From NCBI GenBank assembly GCA_963921425.1, contig OY992835.1:23188001-23252000 (forward strand): a DNA stretch of 64,000 bases. Direction: 5' to 3'. Below the pieces are notes generated by a model. That model made no database searches, was not told where the DNA came from, and saw nothing but the letters and a program-made list of their open reading frames with translations. The DNA comes from Dryas octopetala (taxonomy: Eukaryota; Streptophyta; Magnoliopsida; Rosales; Rosaceae). Position numbers and translations under genes: made by a program. Of the stretch, positions 1 to 10,520 are shown in pieces (the first letter of the stretch is position 1; the number at the start of each line of letters is the position of its first letter).

Positions 1-496
1 ATAAATATATATGGGTTAGTAATTAGTTTACTAATTAGGTATAAGTTTAGTGATACTTTCGATACAATTAATGTTGTAAATGTTCAATATATGTTGAATA
101 TTGGTGAGTTTGAAAGTTGTTGACACGTAGTTACACGGCGCATGGTAACTTGTGGTGTTTAATTTTTTAAGTTAAAAAAGCTTTGTATCATTTCTACTGT
201 CCCGAATCTCCTGATATGTATCAGAACGTCGTCACCTACCTTAAAACGGATCTCCACGTGTCAGTGTATCGCTGGCTTAATCTTCCTTTGAGAAAAAATA
301 ATTTAAGTAAAACAATTTGTGAGACAAATATGTCCCGCTACATTATAGTTTATTCCCCTACCAAAAAGCATTATACTTTAGCCAAGTTCTTACCACCATA
401 CTAATTAATCTAGATTCTCTGTTTCTTTGTATTTTTTATTTATTTTTACTTTCAATTTTGATTTCAGTCTCTCCTTTTTTTGTCACTTAGGAATTT
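1..496. other. AT-rich intergenic sequence
   Basis: No supported gene. The one open frame here (73 codons from 183) has no recognisable domain, no homologue I know and no splice-compatible continuation. The sequence is AT-rich plant intergenic DNA. Confidence 0.6.
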
Positions 497-1162
497 AGGA
501 TCACTTTGATATTGTTGTGAGAAAAAACTATGAAGTAAAGTCAGCTGTACAGTAAATCAGTTGAGTGTTTAATAAATTATATTTTCAAAAATACTGTAAG
601 TGCAAAAAATAGTATCAAAGTATTTGATAAATATTAATGTAAAAGTGTTGTGATTGTGTATAATTACTAAAATAAACATGATGCTGAAAGTGTCTTTCAC
701 TTATTTGTTTGGGAAAACTAAAATGTTTTTTTATTTATTTTTAAAATTTGTGGCTACAAATTTTTATTAGCATTAATTTTTTTAAGAACAACATTATTAA
801 ATAAGTATTCCTATTATTTTTTTAAGTATATTATAATTTTAATTGTACAAATAAAATATCATAATTAATTATCACAATATAAAATATAACTAACAATGGA
901 CATATTTTTTAATTTAAAATAAACAAAGAAAAATTATAGAAATCAATAAGGGTAGTATGGGTAAAATAAAATATTCATTGTTATTGTGATTCACTGCATT
1001 TTTTAAAAACACCTAGAAACTTGCTTTATGTTTTTGCTATGGGAAGTTGAAAATTGTGGGGGAAAACAGTTTTTTATTTTTTTACCAAACACCAAAACTA
1101 TTATAGGTGATTGAGAATTGTCATCCACAGCAGCTTTTGACTCCTACACCGTAATCCCAAAC
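497..1162 (+). mobile_element. Non-autonomous DNA transposon, copy A
   Basis: This ~0.67-kb AT-rich block aligns end to end with the reverse complement of 2426-3410. Shared stretches include the segment around 550-640 and the end around 1080-1162, which closes with CCAAACGGGAGCC. The GGCTCCCGTTTGG-like terminus is typical of plant hAT or PIF MITEs. The left end, near AGGATCAC, is degenerate and is placed by alignment only. No coding capacity. Confidence 0.5.
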
Positions 1163-2425
1163 GGGAGCCTTAGTCTATGTATTTATTATGTAAAAAATAG
1201 CAATGTTTTAAGATAAATTATGAATTGGTCATCAACATCAACTACTTCCTAATCTTATTCCACCGATCCTCATCACTTAGCTAATCTCAAAAGTTTAATT
1301 GGTCATCGACTTTAATTTAGGCGGCCTACAGAGTCAACAAGGTTCATAAATTGAATGCTATGGATTAATGTAGTTCTTGTTACTAAGCCATAAATGCCAC
1401 ATTGCTTGGATCAGGGTGCAAAAGATTTTTGCTGATATATGCACAAGGGCAATTAAACTTGTCCTATGGCACTCACTCCATGGGGACAAAAATGTGTACG
1501 GGAGCATGGGTAGTTTAGTCATTGACATGATATTGGCATATTGCCATATGAATATAAGTATACAACCCACATGGAGCTAGAATTATCCAATACCAAATCA
1601 GGTAAAAAATGGGGCACATATGACATATGTGAATTTTGAGGTACAGCTAGATTAGTTCATTTTTGGAATCAGGAATATTTACAAATCCTCTTCTAATTTT
1701 GAGGTCCATAGGTCTCCACTACTCGCTGTCACATTTGGTTGGCCCCCTATAGAAGGGGCAATAATGTCTTTTTATTTTTTGGTCAGAGTGGGAAATAATG
1801 TCATGGAAATATCTTTGCCCCATTTTAAAAAGCAAAAAGAAAACAAAGATCTTATCTTCCGTCCGCAAAAATAATTTGATCTTCAAAATGTGTTTCTTAT
1901 AAAGTTATCAAACAAAATGTTATTTGCATTCTTAACGACCTTTTTACATTCCTCGAATATAAGTGCATGTATAAAAGACCGTGTAAAGCTTATTTTGAAG
2001 TGTATCTATTAATTTTTAATATTATAAAATTAATTTATATGTGAGACTTTTTGGTTTAAATACAATATTTCACATAATATATTCCATGGACTATGTGGTG
2101 AAAACTGTCAATACATAAAATTTAAGTAGAATTAGATCATGTTTCAATTATTGTCAGAAAAATTACATATTTGATAATTTTGTTATATGACCTGAAAAAT
2201 ATGGAGTATTTTTGTTTTCTTTTTGTTGTAAGAATAATATATGGAACCAATGTATGTATGGAGTTACAGTAATGATAATATTCTTTATAAAAAAAAAAAG
2301 AGGGAGAAAAAAAAAGGAGAAAAGAGTAATAGGATGGTTTATTTAAGAGTGCCTGCTCAAATATAAGTAGTAGTGTCTCATAAATTCATATTAGGACTCA
2401 TTATAAACTTATTTATTTTCACTAA
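1163..2425. other. Intergenic, no gene seen
   Basis: AT-rich sequence without a supported gene. The short frames on both strands between 1358 and 1580 overlap each other and match nothing I know. One poly(T) micro-insertion lies at 1769-1793. Confidence 0.6.
1760..1802. mobile_element. Poly(T)/GGTC micro-insertion with 9-bp TSD
   Basis: The direct repeat AATAATGTC (1760-1768 and 1794-1802) flanks a 25-bp T-rich insert that ends in GGTCAGAGTGGGA. Read on the minus strand this is a short unique stub plus a poly(A) tail. It has the look of a severely 5'-truncated non-LTR retroposon insertion. Confidence 0.45.
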
Positions 2426-3410
2426 GGGCCGATTTAAAATTGTTGTTGGACAACCAAAAATTGTTGTAAATGACAATTTTAAATTACTCACAATAGTTTT
2501 AGTATTTGGTAATAAAACCAAAAGCTGTAGTGCTTTCAAAACTGCAGTGAATGAAAGTTATGGGCCTAATTAATTAAGAAATTTAGTTGCCCAATATATC
2601 CTTAACTTTTTATACAAAATAACAAAAAATTATCCCCAGTATTTTTTTGTACCATTCAAATTATAGAGGAGTGCTCTAAAACTAACTAGTTAGCAAATTA
2701 ATGCAAAGCTAACAATGCTTTTAGGACCACCACATAACTAATCTCATAATCCGAACCGTCAATTATTTAGGTCATACTTCAAAGATCATCATTACAAAAA
2801 ATTAACTAAATCGGAAATCATTTAATCATCTAATTGAGATCAAATAAATAGACGATTAATGTTTTCGATAAAAGCATATAAATAGTTGTTGTTATAATCA
2901 AATGACTAAATAATTTTCGATTTTAGAGATTTTTTACAGTGATGATCTTTGAAGTAAGGTCTAAAAAATAGACGGTTCATATTTTGAAATTATATTGTGC
3001 GGTGGGCCCAACATGGTGGTTAACTTTGTATTAACTTACTAATTAGTTAGTTTTAGAGCATTCTTGTAAAATTATAATATACCTACAAAAATAATATGCA
3101 TATTTATTTATAAAAAAATTTAGCAATTTTAATGTTAATATAAACTTGTAGATCAAAAATTATAAACATGTAAAAGCCCAGTCTTTTTTACCAAGCAAAT
3201 AAGCCAAAAAACTTTCAGCATCATGCATATTTTAGTATTTATAAAAAGCAACAACAGTTTTACAGCAAAATTTACCAAACGCATTAATACTATTTTTTAC
3301 ACTCACAACACTTTTAAAAATATAATTTATCAAATACTCAATTATTTTATTTTACAGCTGATTTTATTTTACAATAATTTTTTTTCATAGCAATACGAAA
3401 TTAATAAAAT
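2426..3410 (-). mobile_element. Same DNA transposon family as 497-1162, copy B, split by a MITE
   Basis: The reverse complement matches copy A through both halves, including the terminal block at 2426-2560 and the block at 3180-3400. The two halves are separated by a 403-bp foldback element at 2666-3068, so this copy is older than that insertion. Left end TAAGGGCC is approximate; right end near 3410 is uncertain. Confidence 0.5.
2666..3068. mobile_element. Foldback MITE nested in copy B
   Basis: The ends GAGGAGTGCTCTAAAACTAAC and (reverse complement) TACAAGAATGCTCTAAAACTAAC begin imperfect inverted repeats of roughly 45 bp. The pairing continues inward: AACCGTC near 2754 pairs with GACGGTT near 2971, and the GATCATCATT region pairs with AGTGATGATC. 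The whole 403 bp can fold on itself. AAATTATA flanks both sides (2658-2665, 3069-3076), and copy A shows the empty site, supporting an 8-bp target duplication. No ORF. Confidence 0.65.
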
Positions 3411-6400
3411 ACTAACATGTACGCTACTATATTATTAAGAATCTAAATTTAGGATATAACTTTAAAATATAAATTTAAGATATAAATTTAGAATCATTAC
3501 ATTATTATTTCTTGAGCCACATTTCGTGAAAGAAGCGTCATCACAATTATTCAGTGGGTCCCACCTATACTATTCCTTTTAAGTGTATCATGCAATATCT
3601 GAATGATTTGACCTCTTCCTCCAAAAGCATACATATATATATATATCATATAGGTATATATATCATATAGGTCCATCATATTGTCACAACCTGGAATCCT
3701 AATAAGCATCAAGCCGATTGAAGAAGATATTGGTGATATTATGTATGATAGATAAACAATTAATGACAGCTGATTAAAGTTAATTACCCCTACCCTCATG
3801 TTACTCCATAGTCACTTTAGTCAAAATATTTTTAAGAACAATAACAGTTATCAATTAACTTATAGTCCTCTGATATTCTTTCTGCGATGCCGAAGAATTT
3901 TCAATTTCAAATCCGCTGAAATCAAAATTGAAATAACAGTAAGTACTTCTAATAATATGAATTTTTATAATAATTAAAAATTTAAATATAAAAAAAATAT
4001 GAGAAAAGAAGAAGAGTTGGTAAGACTTAAGAGGCAGTGTTGCACCCAAGACAAAAACATTTTAGCAACTTAATCCAGTTAAACACGTGTTTCCATAGGA
4101 AGCCCGTCTTATGTTCCGAGCATTTTCCAAGGCCCAAAGTGACTGCTGGAGTGTCAAAACAGCACTGTTCTAAGTAACGTGTCGCGCAGCGATTGGGGGG
4201 CAGAATCGTGAAAGGTGACGCAGGCAGACGATTGATGGCGAAACCTTGGGACAGCGTCCGTACGCTCTCAACGGGGTTTACCAGAACAGTGAAATGACCA
4301 AAAAAGAACTGTGAACTGCCCTGCACATACACGTGTCCACAAACCAGAGCGGCAGAACAGACTGCTGGATGTTATCGCTGTCGACGTCCTGTCGGACGCG
4401 TGCTGGAAAAGCTAAAGGTCTTGTATGCCCATCGTTGATTATGCTTTTTGATTATGGTAATTATGACTTTCTAAGATTTTTTTTTTTTTTTTTTTTGTCA
4501 GGGATGACTTTCTAAGATTATAAAAAGTCCAATAGTATTCATTTATTTCAGGGGCAACATTGTAATCTCTATTCACCTATATTTTCCACTCTTATCTATT
4601 TTTTTTAACATCTAATTGGCTATCCAACCATTGCGGGGTGGGTCTGGTGGTGTCATAAGATTTGTTTGGCCTGGCAATGGAAGTAAGGTTGTAGATTTTT
4701 ATTTTTTTTAATATTGTATTTGATGTAATTTAATTCCAAAATAGAATTTGTAATAAAAAATGATCAAAAGTATATAAGACAAGTAAGATGAAGTATGACA
4801 ATAGAAACTCTCTATTACACATTTACACCCAAAAAAGAAGAAACACTATTATTTTCTCTTTATCTCCATTATTTTGGACATAAAGGAGTATGTCCTTTTG
4901 TTGTATCTTTTTTTTTTTTTGGTCACTGTCCTTTTTTTGTTTCAAAATAGAGGATATCCTTCTCCTTTTGCAATTTTTTTTTTTCTTTAAGTAAAAAATG
5001 TAAAATGAATTCATCTTGACCTCATTGAGCTTAGCTTTCCAGGGCCTTATAGTTTTTTTTTTTTTTTTTAAACCAGTCTATTTAATGTAAATCAATCATG
5101 GGTTCTTTCCTTATAATTTATGGACAATGTAATGTAACCAAAGTGTTTAGAAATAAACATGTAATTGTGTTCCAAATAAGCAAATCAATATTACATTTGA
5201 ACTCTGATTTTCGCAGCTTTCTCCTACCAAGTGTGCAAGTATCTTCTAATATGAGAAAGGTATATTTTCTTGCAAAAGTTAACCATTATTTATGCCAATG
5301 GTGTCCCCATAGTGGCCCATATATCCAATCAGCCACAACAAGAAGAAGATTATCATCACAGTAAATAGGCCCATGACTCCATTGCTGGCTGTTCCAGGCA
5401 TCAATAGGCAATAGAAGCTGGTTCATGGTGCCTTGTTACTTCGCAACATCTCTGCATTAGTATAGGTCCCCTCATTACCAATGAGATTGATTCCCCCCAC
5501 TAACAAAATAATGCTGTGCTTTAATGGCTATTGCTCTATAGCCTCTATGTGTCTGTGTGTGTACTAAAGTTCAATTTTCATAAAACTTGTAAAGGCATTT
5601 CTAAAAGCAGAGCCAACCCCCCAAGAAAAGAAAAAACATGGTTACTGTCAGCGTACAAAAACAGATATCATAGAAGTGAAATTGGTTTTCACTTACCATG
5701 GTAGTATGGAAATCACTACTAATTTTGATTTTACCTTTTCTATTTCTTCCAAATAATGCTCACAAACATGCACTATCCATAATCTATATACTGTAAAGTT
5801 TGTATGCGCACTCCCTACCACATGGATAACGCGTGCTTACCTGGAATCCATTCAAAGACAATCTTCCTACCAATTTCAAGGGTATATATGCTTTCACTCT
5901 GAGCTGCTATCTTTGGAAAAAAGCTTATTTCCTAGGACTCCAATAAGAGCCACTAACTGATCTCGATACCTCTTCCAACAGGTTGCAATGTACTAACTAA
6001 TTTTGCACAAATATCCAAAGAATGTGATCTACCATTTGGTCTTACAACAACACATCTTACAGCCTATAGTTCAGGAGATGTTTGAATGTTTCCTTCCTCA
6101 AAGGTAAAACGATGGTGGTTGGGGAATGAACATAGAGACATACGATGCCCCTTCTCATCGAAACCCAACTTAACTAGGAAACTCTTTTATTTTCTAAAGC
6201 ATGGTACAGAAGGAACACCTTCAGCAAATGTAAGCACAACTCACAAAGGGGATGTGTTACATTTGACCCTTAGATGAATTCTATGTATGGACCTTTAACT
6301 TCTTGCATATAACATATGCCCCCCTACTTGATTTTCTTGCCCCGTACTGATCAACAAGGGACCGTAGGGGTATCAAATCAAATTCAAGCATAAACATTAC

Positions 6401-6826
6401 ATCAGATTTATCAAGGATGAATATTCCATGAAAGGGAGAAACGACGTAGGAGTCAAAACTGCCTCAATTGGGAGGTTCATCTGGCTAGGTAACAGGTAAT
6501 AGCTAGAAGCAGTATAAGGAAAATTAAATCAAAGTCTATAGAATTGACATGGTTAGCAAATTATCCATTTCAACACAAACAACTAGCACACTCTGTACAT
6601 TCTCTGTGATGCCAAAATATAAAGTAGATTTACTATGTATACGTAATACATAAGAACCACTACATCTGTACTGTCTAAAGTGGGTTCATAAAATTCTTTG
6701 CCCTATATCATTGGTCCAAACTAAACATGTACCATGCTGTAGAAGAAGAAAGCTTGGAAATTGATTAATCTTGCAAGAGAGCACAACTAGCAGAAGAAAA
6801 TTTTAATTTACATGACTTGAAGACAG
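3411..6826. other. Intergenic region with a GC-richer island
   Basis: No supported gene. 4020-4430 is clearly GC-richer than its surroundings and holds overlapping frames on both strands (4027-4332 minus, 4333-4515 plus) with no domain I recognise. 5050-6750 is moderately complex sequence that could include a 3' UTR or a decayed gene, but I find no conserved protein in any frame. The ORFs at 5098 and 6086 look like chance. Poly(T) insertions lie near 4479 and 4908. Confidence 0.5.
4463..4519. mobile_element. Poly(T)/GTCAGGG micro-insertion with perfect 16-bp TSD
   Basis: The 16-mer ATGACTTTCTAAGATT occurs at 4463-4478 and again at 4504-4519. Between the copies are only 18 T residues followed by GTCAGGG. 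A 16-bp duplication around a poly(A)-tailed stub is the signature of target-primed reverse transcription, with almost all of the element body lost. Confidence 0.6.
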
Positions 6827-7672
6827 TCAAGCAGATGATGTTTTAGAGCAATCAGGGCAGCAAAAATGGCCTTTAGCTTGACAGTTGGTGCAAGCAATGG
6901 ATCTTACTTTTGATTCACTCGCCCCAAGAGATTCATACAAGTCATCAATAAGATTTAAACCAAGTAGTCCACCTTCTTTGATGAATCCAACTCCTCTGCA
7001 TTTTGAGCATGCTATCATCCTCAGATTGCCACATCTCTTGCACATTCCCAAAGAACTGAATATTCAAAGGGTGCATATAAAGCACACATGAATCAGAATG
7101 CACAAATACATCTCATTACATTGAATGATTTCAAGATAAATGCAACAAGTATAGAATTACAAAATAGACTAAATCCCACAATTAAGCGACAAAATCAATA
7201 ATATGTAAAGTAGTTCAGTAACATGTAGAGCTCAAAATAAACCATTATCAAGAAGTTGCTAAGATACTACTGGATGGTACATTTGCTCATTATTTTTTCA
7301 CCGTAATGATTCTAATGAACATGTTTAGAAGTGCTCCACATTCAAAATCTTGGACTTTATTGAATTGACAGTTCTCTTTATATTTGATTATTACCCTCTA
7401 CCCTCTCTACACCTAGTGCCCACATGGAAAGTTTTATTACAAGGCTACCTATGCAATTCTCTGAAACTAATGCTGAAGCTGAGGAAGATAATGGAACTGG
7501 CATTAACTCAAACACTAGAAATACAACCTTCTAATGAATAATTTTGAAATGGGTATTACCTGCGCTGAGAGGCAGAGATGAAAGCGTCGACCTTTGGGGC
7601 AGCAATGGTGGCGCAGAGAAGCAGAGTCCCAACTCCAAAACCCGCCAGCTCGCTTGCCGTTATGTTATCCAT
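6827..7672 (-). CDS. DnaJ-type cysteine-rich zinc-finger small membrane protein
   Basis: Two exons: 7672-7560 and 7055-6827, joined by GT-AG splicing (donor at 7559, acceptor ending 7056), giving 113 aa. The start at MDNITASELAG is preferred because the 34 upstream in-frame residues look like 5' leader. Residues ~1-30 form a hydrophobic helix (GFGVGTLLLCATIAAP) likely to be a membrane anchor or signal. The C-terminal half has paired CxxC motifs (CKRC, CSKC, CTNC, CPDC) like the DnaJ/BSD2 cysteine-rich domain, which binds two zinc ions. Plant homologues are annotated only as DnaJ/Hsp40 Cys-rich superfamily proteins; a chaperone-like role in plastids or membranes is inference. The J domain is absent. 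The gene is head-to-head with a tRNA-Ile 142 bp away. Confidence 0.8.
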
Positions 7673-7813
7673 CTGCTTCTTGTTTGTTCTCTGGTTCCGC
7701 TGTCCTCTCTCAATCGCAGAATTACTGATAAACCACCTTATCTGTTCCAAACTCGTTTGGGTGAGCAGACTCAATAGTTTTAAACTATTATTGTGGATTT
7801 CATTATCAGCAAT

Positions 7814-7887
7814 GGCCTATTAGCTCAGCTGGTTAGAGCGTCGTGCTAATAACGCGAAGGTCGCAGGTTCGAGACCTGCATGGGCCA
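7814..7887 (+). tRNA. tRNA-Ile (anticodon AAU)
   Basis: A 74-nt cloverleaf. The 7-bp acceptor stem GGCCTAT/ATGGGCC has one G-T pair. An A box (TAGCTCAGCTGG), anticodon AAT in a standard loop and a B box (GGTTCGAGACC) are present, with discriminator A at 7887. A run of eight T at 7889-7896 is a good Pol III terminator. No intron and no genomic CCA, as expected for a nuclear gene. Confidence 0.95.
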
Positions 7888-7888
7888 A

Positions 7889-7896
7889 TTTTTTTT
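7889..7896 (+). terminator. Pol III oligo(T) terminator of tRNA-Ile
   Basis: An uninterrupted T8 starting two bases after the discriminator base of the tRNA-Ile. Confidence 0.75.
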
Positions 7897-7948
7897 ATTT
7901 CTGTTTGGGTCAATACGTTTGGGCCTGGGCTTGTGTTAAAACAATTAA

Positions 7949-8240
7949 GGGCTCGTTTGGTACTGCTTTTAAAATTGTCAAAAACGCTTTCAAATTAGTA
8001 AAAGCACTTTTGATAGCGTTTGGCAAAAATAATTAGAAGTGCTTTTGAGTTATAAAAGCACTTCTAAGGGGTTTTTTGAGAAGCACCTGACAGGTGCTTT
8101 CTCAAGAAGCACTTTCAAGTGCTTTTGCATAAATAATTTAGAAGTTTTATAAAAATTTATATGTGCTTCTTAACATAAGCGCTTCTGATAAAAGCGCTAC
8201 TAAATAAAAGTGCTTCTAAAAAGCAGTGCCAAACGGGCCC
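7949..8240. mobile_element. PIF/Harbinger (Tourist-like) MITE
   Basis: A 292-bp element with terminal inverted repeats GGGCTCGTTTGGTACTGC and (reverse complement of the right end) GGGCCCGTTTGGCACTGC, flanked by the 3-bp duplication TAA at 7946-7948 and 8241-8243. TAA duplication with GGGCCCGTTTGG-type ends is diagnostic of PIF/Harbinger MITEs. The interior is repetitive, with many AAGCACTT/AAGTGCTT words, and can fold. No ORF. Confidence 0.85.
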
Positions 8241-8321
8241 TAAGTCCTTAACGGGGTGATCTTCACAGCCCAAGTCCCTTCTCGCAGTTGGGTCAAACAA
8301 GAACTTATCTTTTTTTTTTTG

Positions 8322-8791
8322 GTGAGGCTAGTCCGACCACCCTTATATACTAAGTTGACCGCCTTAAAATATTCGTTCCCAAATCTCCCTATTTTACCCC
8401 TCCAACCCATAACAATCACCCTTCCCCTGCATCTTATCTCTCTCTTCTTTCTTATCTTTCTCTTTTCTCTCTCTCTTCTCAGGTTTGGGGGATTGGGTGG
8501 AAATATATGGGATTAGGCGGGTCTAGGGGGTTGATTTGGGGCTGGGGGCTTGATTTAGGGATGGGTGGGGGCTAGGTCGGGGTTGGGGGTTCAGGGGGAC
8601 TTGGGCTGGGTGGGGGCGAGGCTTGGGGAGAAGATAGAAGAGGAGGTGGCAGGGGATGGGAGATTGAGGAGAGGGTGGCAATTGTAGTGGCTGGGATGGC
8701 GGCGTCGGCGGCTGGGAAGGGTGGCTGAGTTGGTGGGGTGGAATTAGTATTATCCCTAAAATAATTTTTATGGTAGTCGGAATAGTCTCAC
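8322..8791. mobile_element. Non-autonomous element with GTGAG ends
   Basis: Inverted ends GTGAGGCTAGTCCGACCACC and (reverse complement of right end) GTGAGACTATTCCGACTACC match at 16 of 20 positions. The left part is pyrimidine-rich (CTCTCTTCT runs) and the right part is G-rich, so the arms are loosely complementary. Both flanks are poly(T), so a target duplication cannot be told apart from the tract. Superfamily unresolved. Confidence 0.5.
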
Positions 8792-9010
8792 TTTTTTTTT
8801 TTTTTTTCTGTTTATCTAATTGTGTTTAAAACCTAATTAAATTAGTGTTTTGAAGTTGTAACACTTGCAATGAATTCTTCATTATTGATTTGGCCCCATA
8901 ATAATTATGAATATGTGAATTTTCTAGTACTATAGCACTAAGTCTTCCAGTACAGTAATCCATTGATTCAAAGTTGATGTACAATAATAGTTTTGGGTTT
9001 GAAGCTAGGG

Positions 9011-9200
9011 AAAATTGTTGTATGTGATCGTATTACCACGTGACATAATGACGTGGTGTTACCAATTCACTTAAATTATAACACATGTACGATTTTCAGA
9101 GTATTTTCTAGAGTTTATGATTTATAAATTAATTATTATACATGTATTATAATTTCAGTAGATTGGTAACACCACGTGGCAGAGTCACACACAATAATTT
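9011..9200. mobile_element. Small foldback MITE carrying G-box motifs
   Basis: The left arm (AAAATTGTTGTATGTGATCG onward) and the reverse complement of the right arm (AAATTATTGTGTGTGACTC onward) match for about 80 bp with scattered differences. Both arms include a CCACGTG word and GGTGTTACCAAT. A second, diverged copy of the family ends at 54410. Target duplication not clear. Confidence 0.6.
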
Positions 9201-9702
9201 CTTCATTTGAAGGATCAAAGCTAGCCAATTAATTGCGATGGCCGATGGATGATATAGGGTATGTACCATCTAACTTGTAGTCTTCTATATTGCTATACAT
9301 CCACCAAAAGATCTAGATCTATTTGTAAATTGGCCCTATGGATCGATCCCATATATATACATATATAAAACACATTTACATTTGATTATGATTCATTCTG
9401 ATCACTATCTCTTAACCAAATATTGTGAATAATTAATTTAAAATTTAAGAAGCTGTGGAGGAAAACAACCATTTGCAAGTTTGCATGCATGTTTGATCTA
9501 TCAATGCATGGATAAAAAAAAAAATTGCAAAAAAGGCAATGACACATACACCATACTATATTAAAAGTAAAAAAAAAAAATTGTGCATGGGGCAGAACCA
9601 TTTTTAATTTAATTTTATTGAAGTTCAGCCAAAAGACGGGAGTACATATAGTCGACAAACAATGGACGTTGCCACGTTGGAGCACTCAATATGTGGTTGA
9701 AC

Positions 9703-9746
9703 CATTTTCAGGGTTTTTTTTTTTTTGGCCAGGAACATTTTCAGGG
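9703..9746. mobile_element. Poly(T)/GGCC micro-insertion with 11-bp TSD
   Basis: CATTTTCAGGG at 9703-9713 and 9736-9746 flanks T13 followed by GGCCAGGAA. Same architecture as the inserts at 4463 and 39181. Confidence 0.5.
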
Positions 9747-10520
9747 GTAATTGATTTAATGCTAATTAATTGTAGAAAATCGTGTATCCTATCATCATGA
9801 TTCATGATCGGTGCTGCTATGTACTAATGAGTGGACACGTCTCTTTCTCCTTGATGCATTGATGCATTGATCCATCGATCAATGAGTAGTACTTGTGGCC
9901 TTAGCTAGCAACCTCCTGTCAATCATCGATCTCATGCCCTCTGCAGTCATGATCATCTGCAACACTTTCAACTAAGGGGACAACAATCTGACAATCTCCT
10001 AGCTAGCTAGCTAGCCTTGCTCATATATTTGACTGCTCACTTGACTCACTTGGCCACTTTAAAAGTCATTACCAGGCACGACAGGGAAATTAATTAGTTC
10101 AAAACATGTATAAAACCATTTTGATTTTTTAATTTCTTTATGAAAATCTTTGAAAGTTGATCGATTGGCACACAGTATGGAGGTTTGATTGATGAAAATT
10201 AAGCATATATCTTGTAAATTTGTAACATAGAAGAACATGATCAGGGCACATTAATCAACTGACTCAGAATTTGAATTTGCATTGTATATAGCTTGCAATT
10301 CAAATCCAAATAATAAGTATACATGCACGTACACTAAACCAACATACATAGCTACTTAACATCATACATTAAAATCAAAGCAATAGATAATAAATCACGA
10401 TCACGAGCTAGCCTTGTTAATTACTAATTAGAATATGTGGCCTCCATTTCCATTATAGAAGTCGTCGTTATTAGAAGATAAAGGTCTACCTTCATTGTGC
10501 ATGCCTATGATCCTGTTGTT

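Larger units (their letters stand above)
8792..10520. other. Intergenic, downstream of the MYB gene
   Basis: No supported gene. Contains a G-box-bearing MITE at 9011-9200 and a poly(T)/GGCC micro-insertion near 9714. The frames at 9386-9800 have no recognisable content. The stretch just below 10520 is the 3' flank of the minus-strand MYB gene. Confidence 0.6.

Noticed and set aside
183-404. 73-codon ORF at the left edge
   Set aside because: No domain or homologue recognised, no splice-consistent continuation, and composition like the surrounding intergenic DNA.
5098-6277. Possible gene in the region below the DnaJ-type gene
   Set aside because: Read in all frames, I find no conserved protein; short ORFs only. 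Kept as unannotated intergenic DNA.
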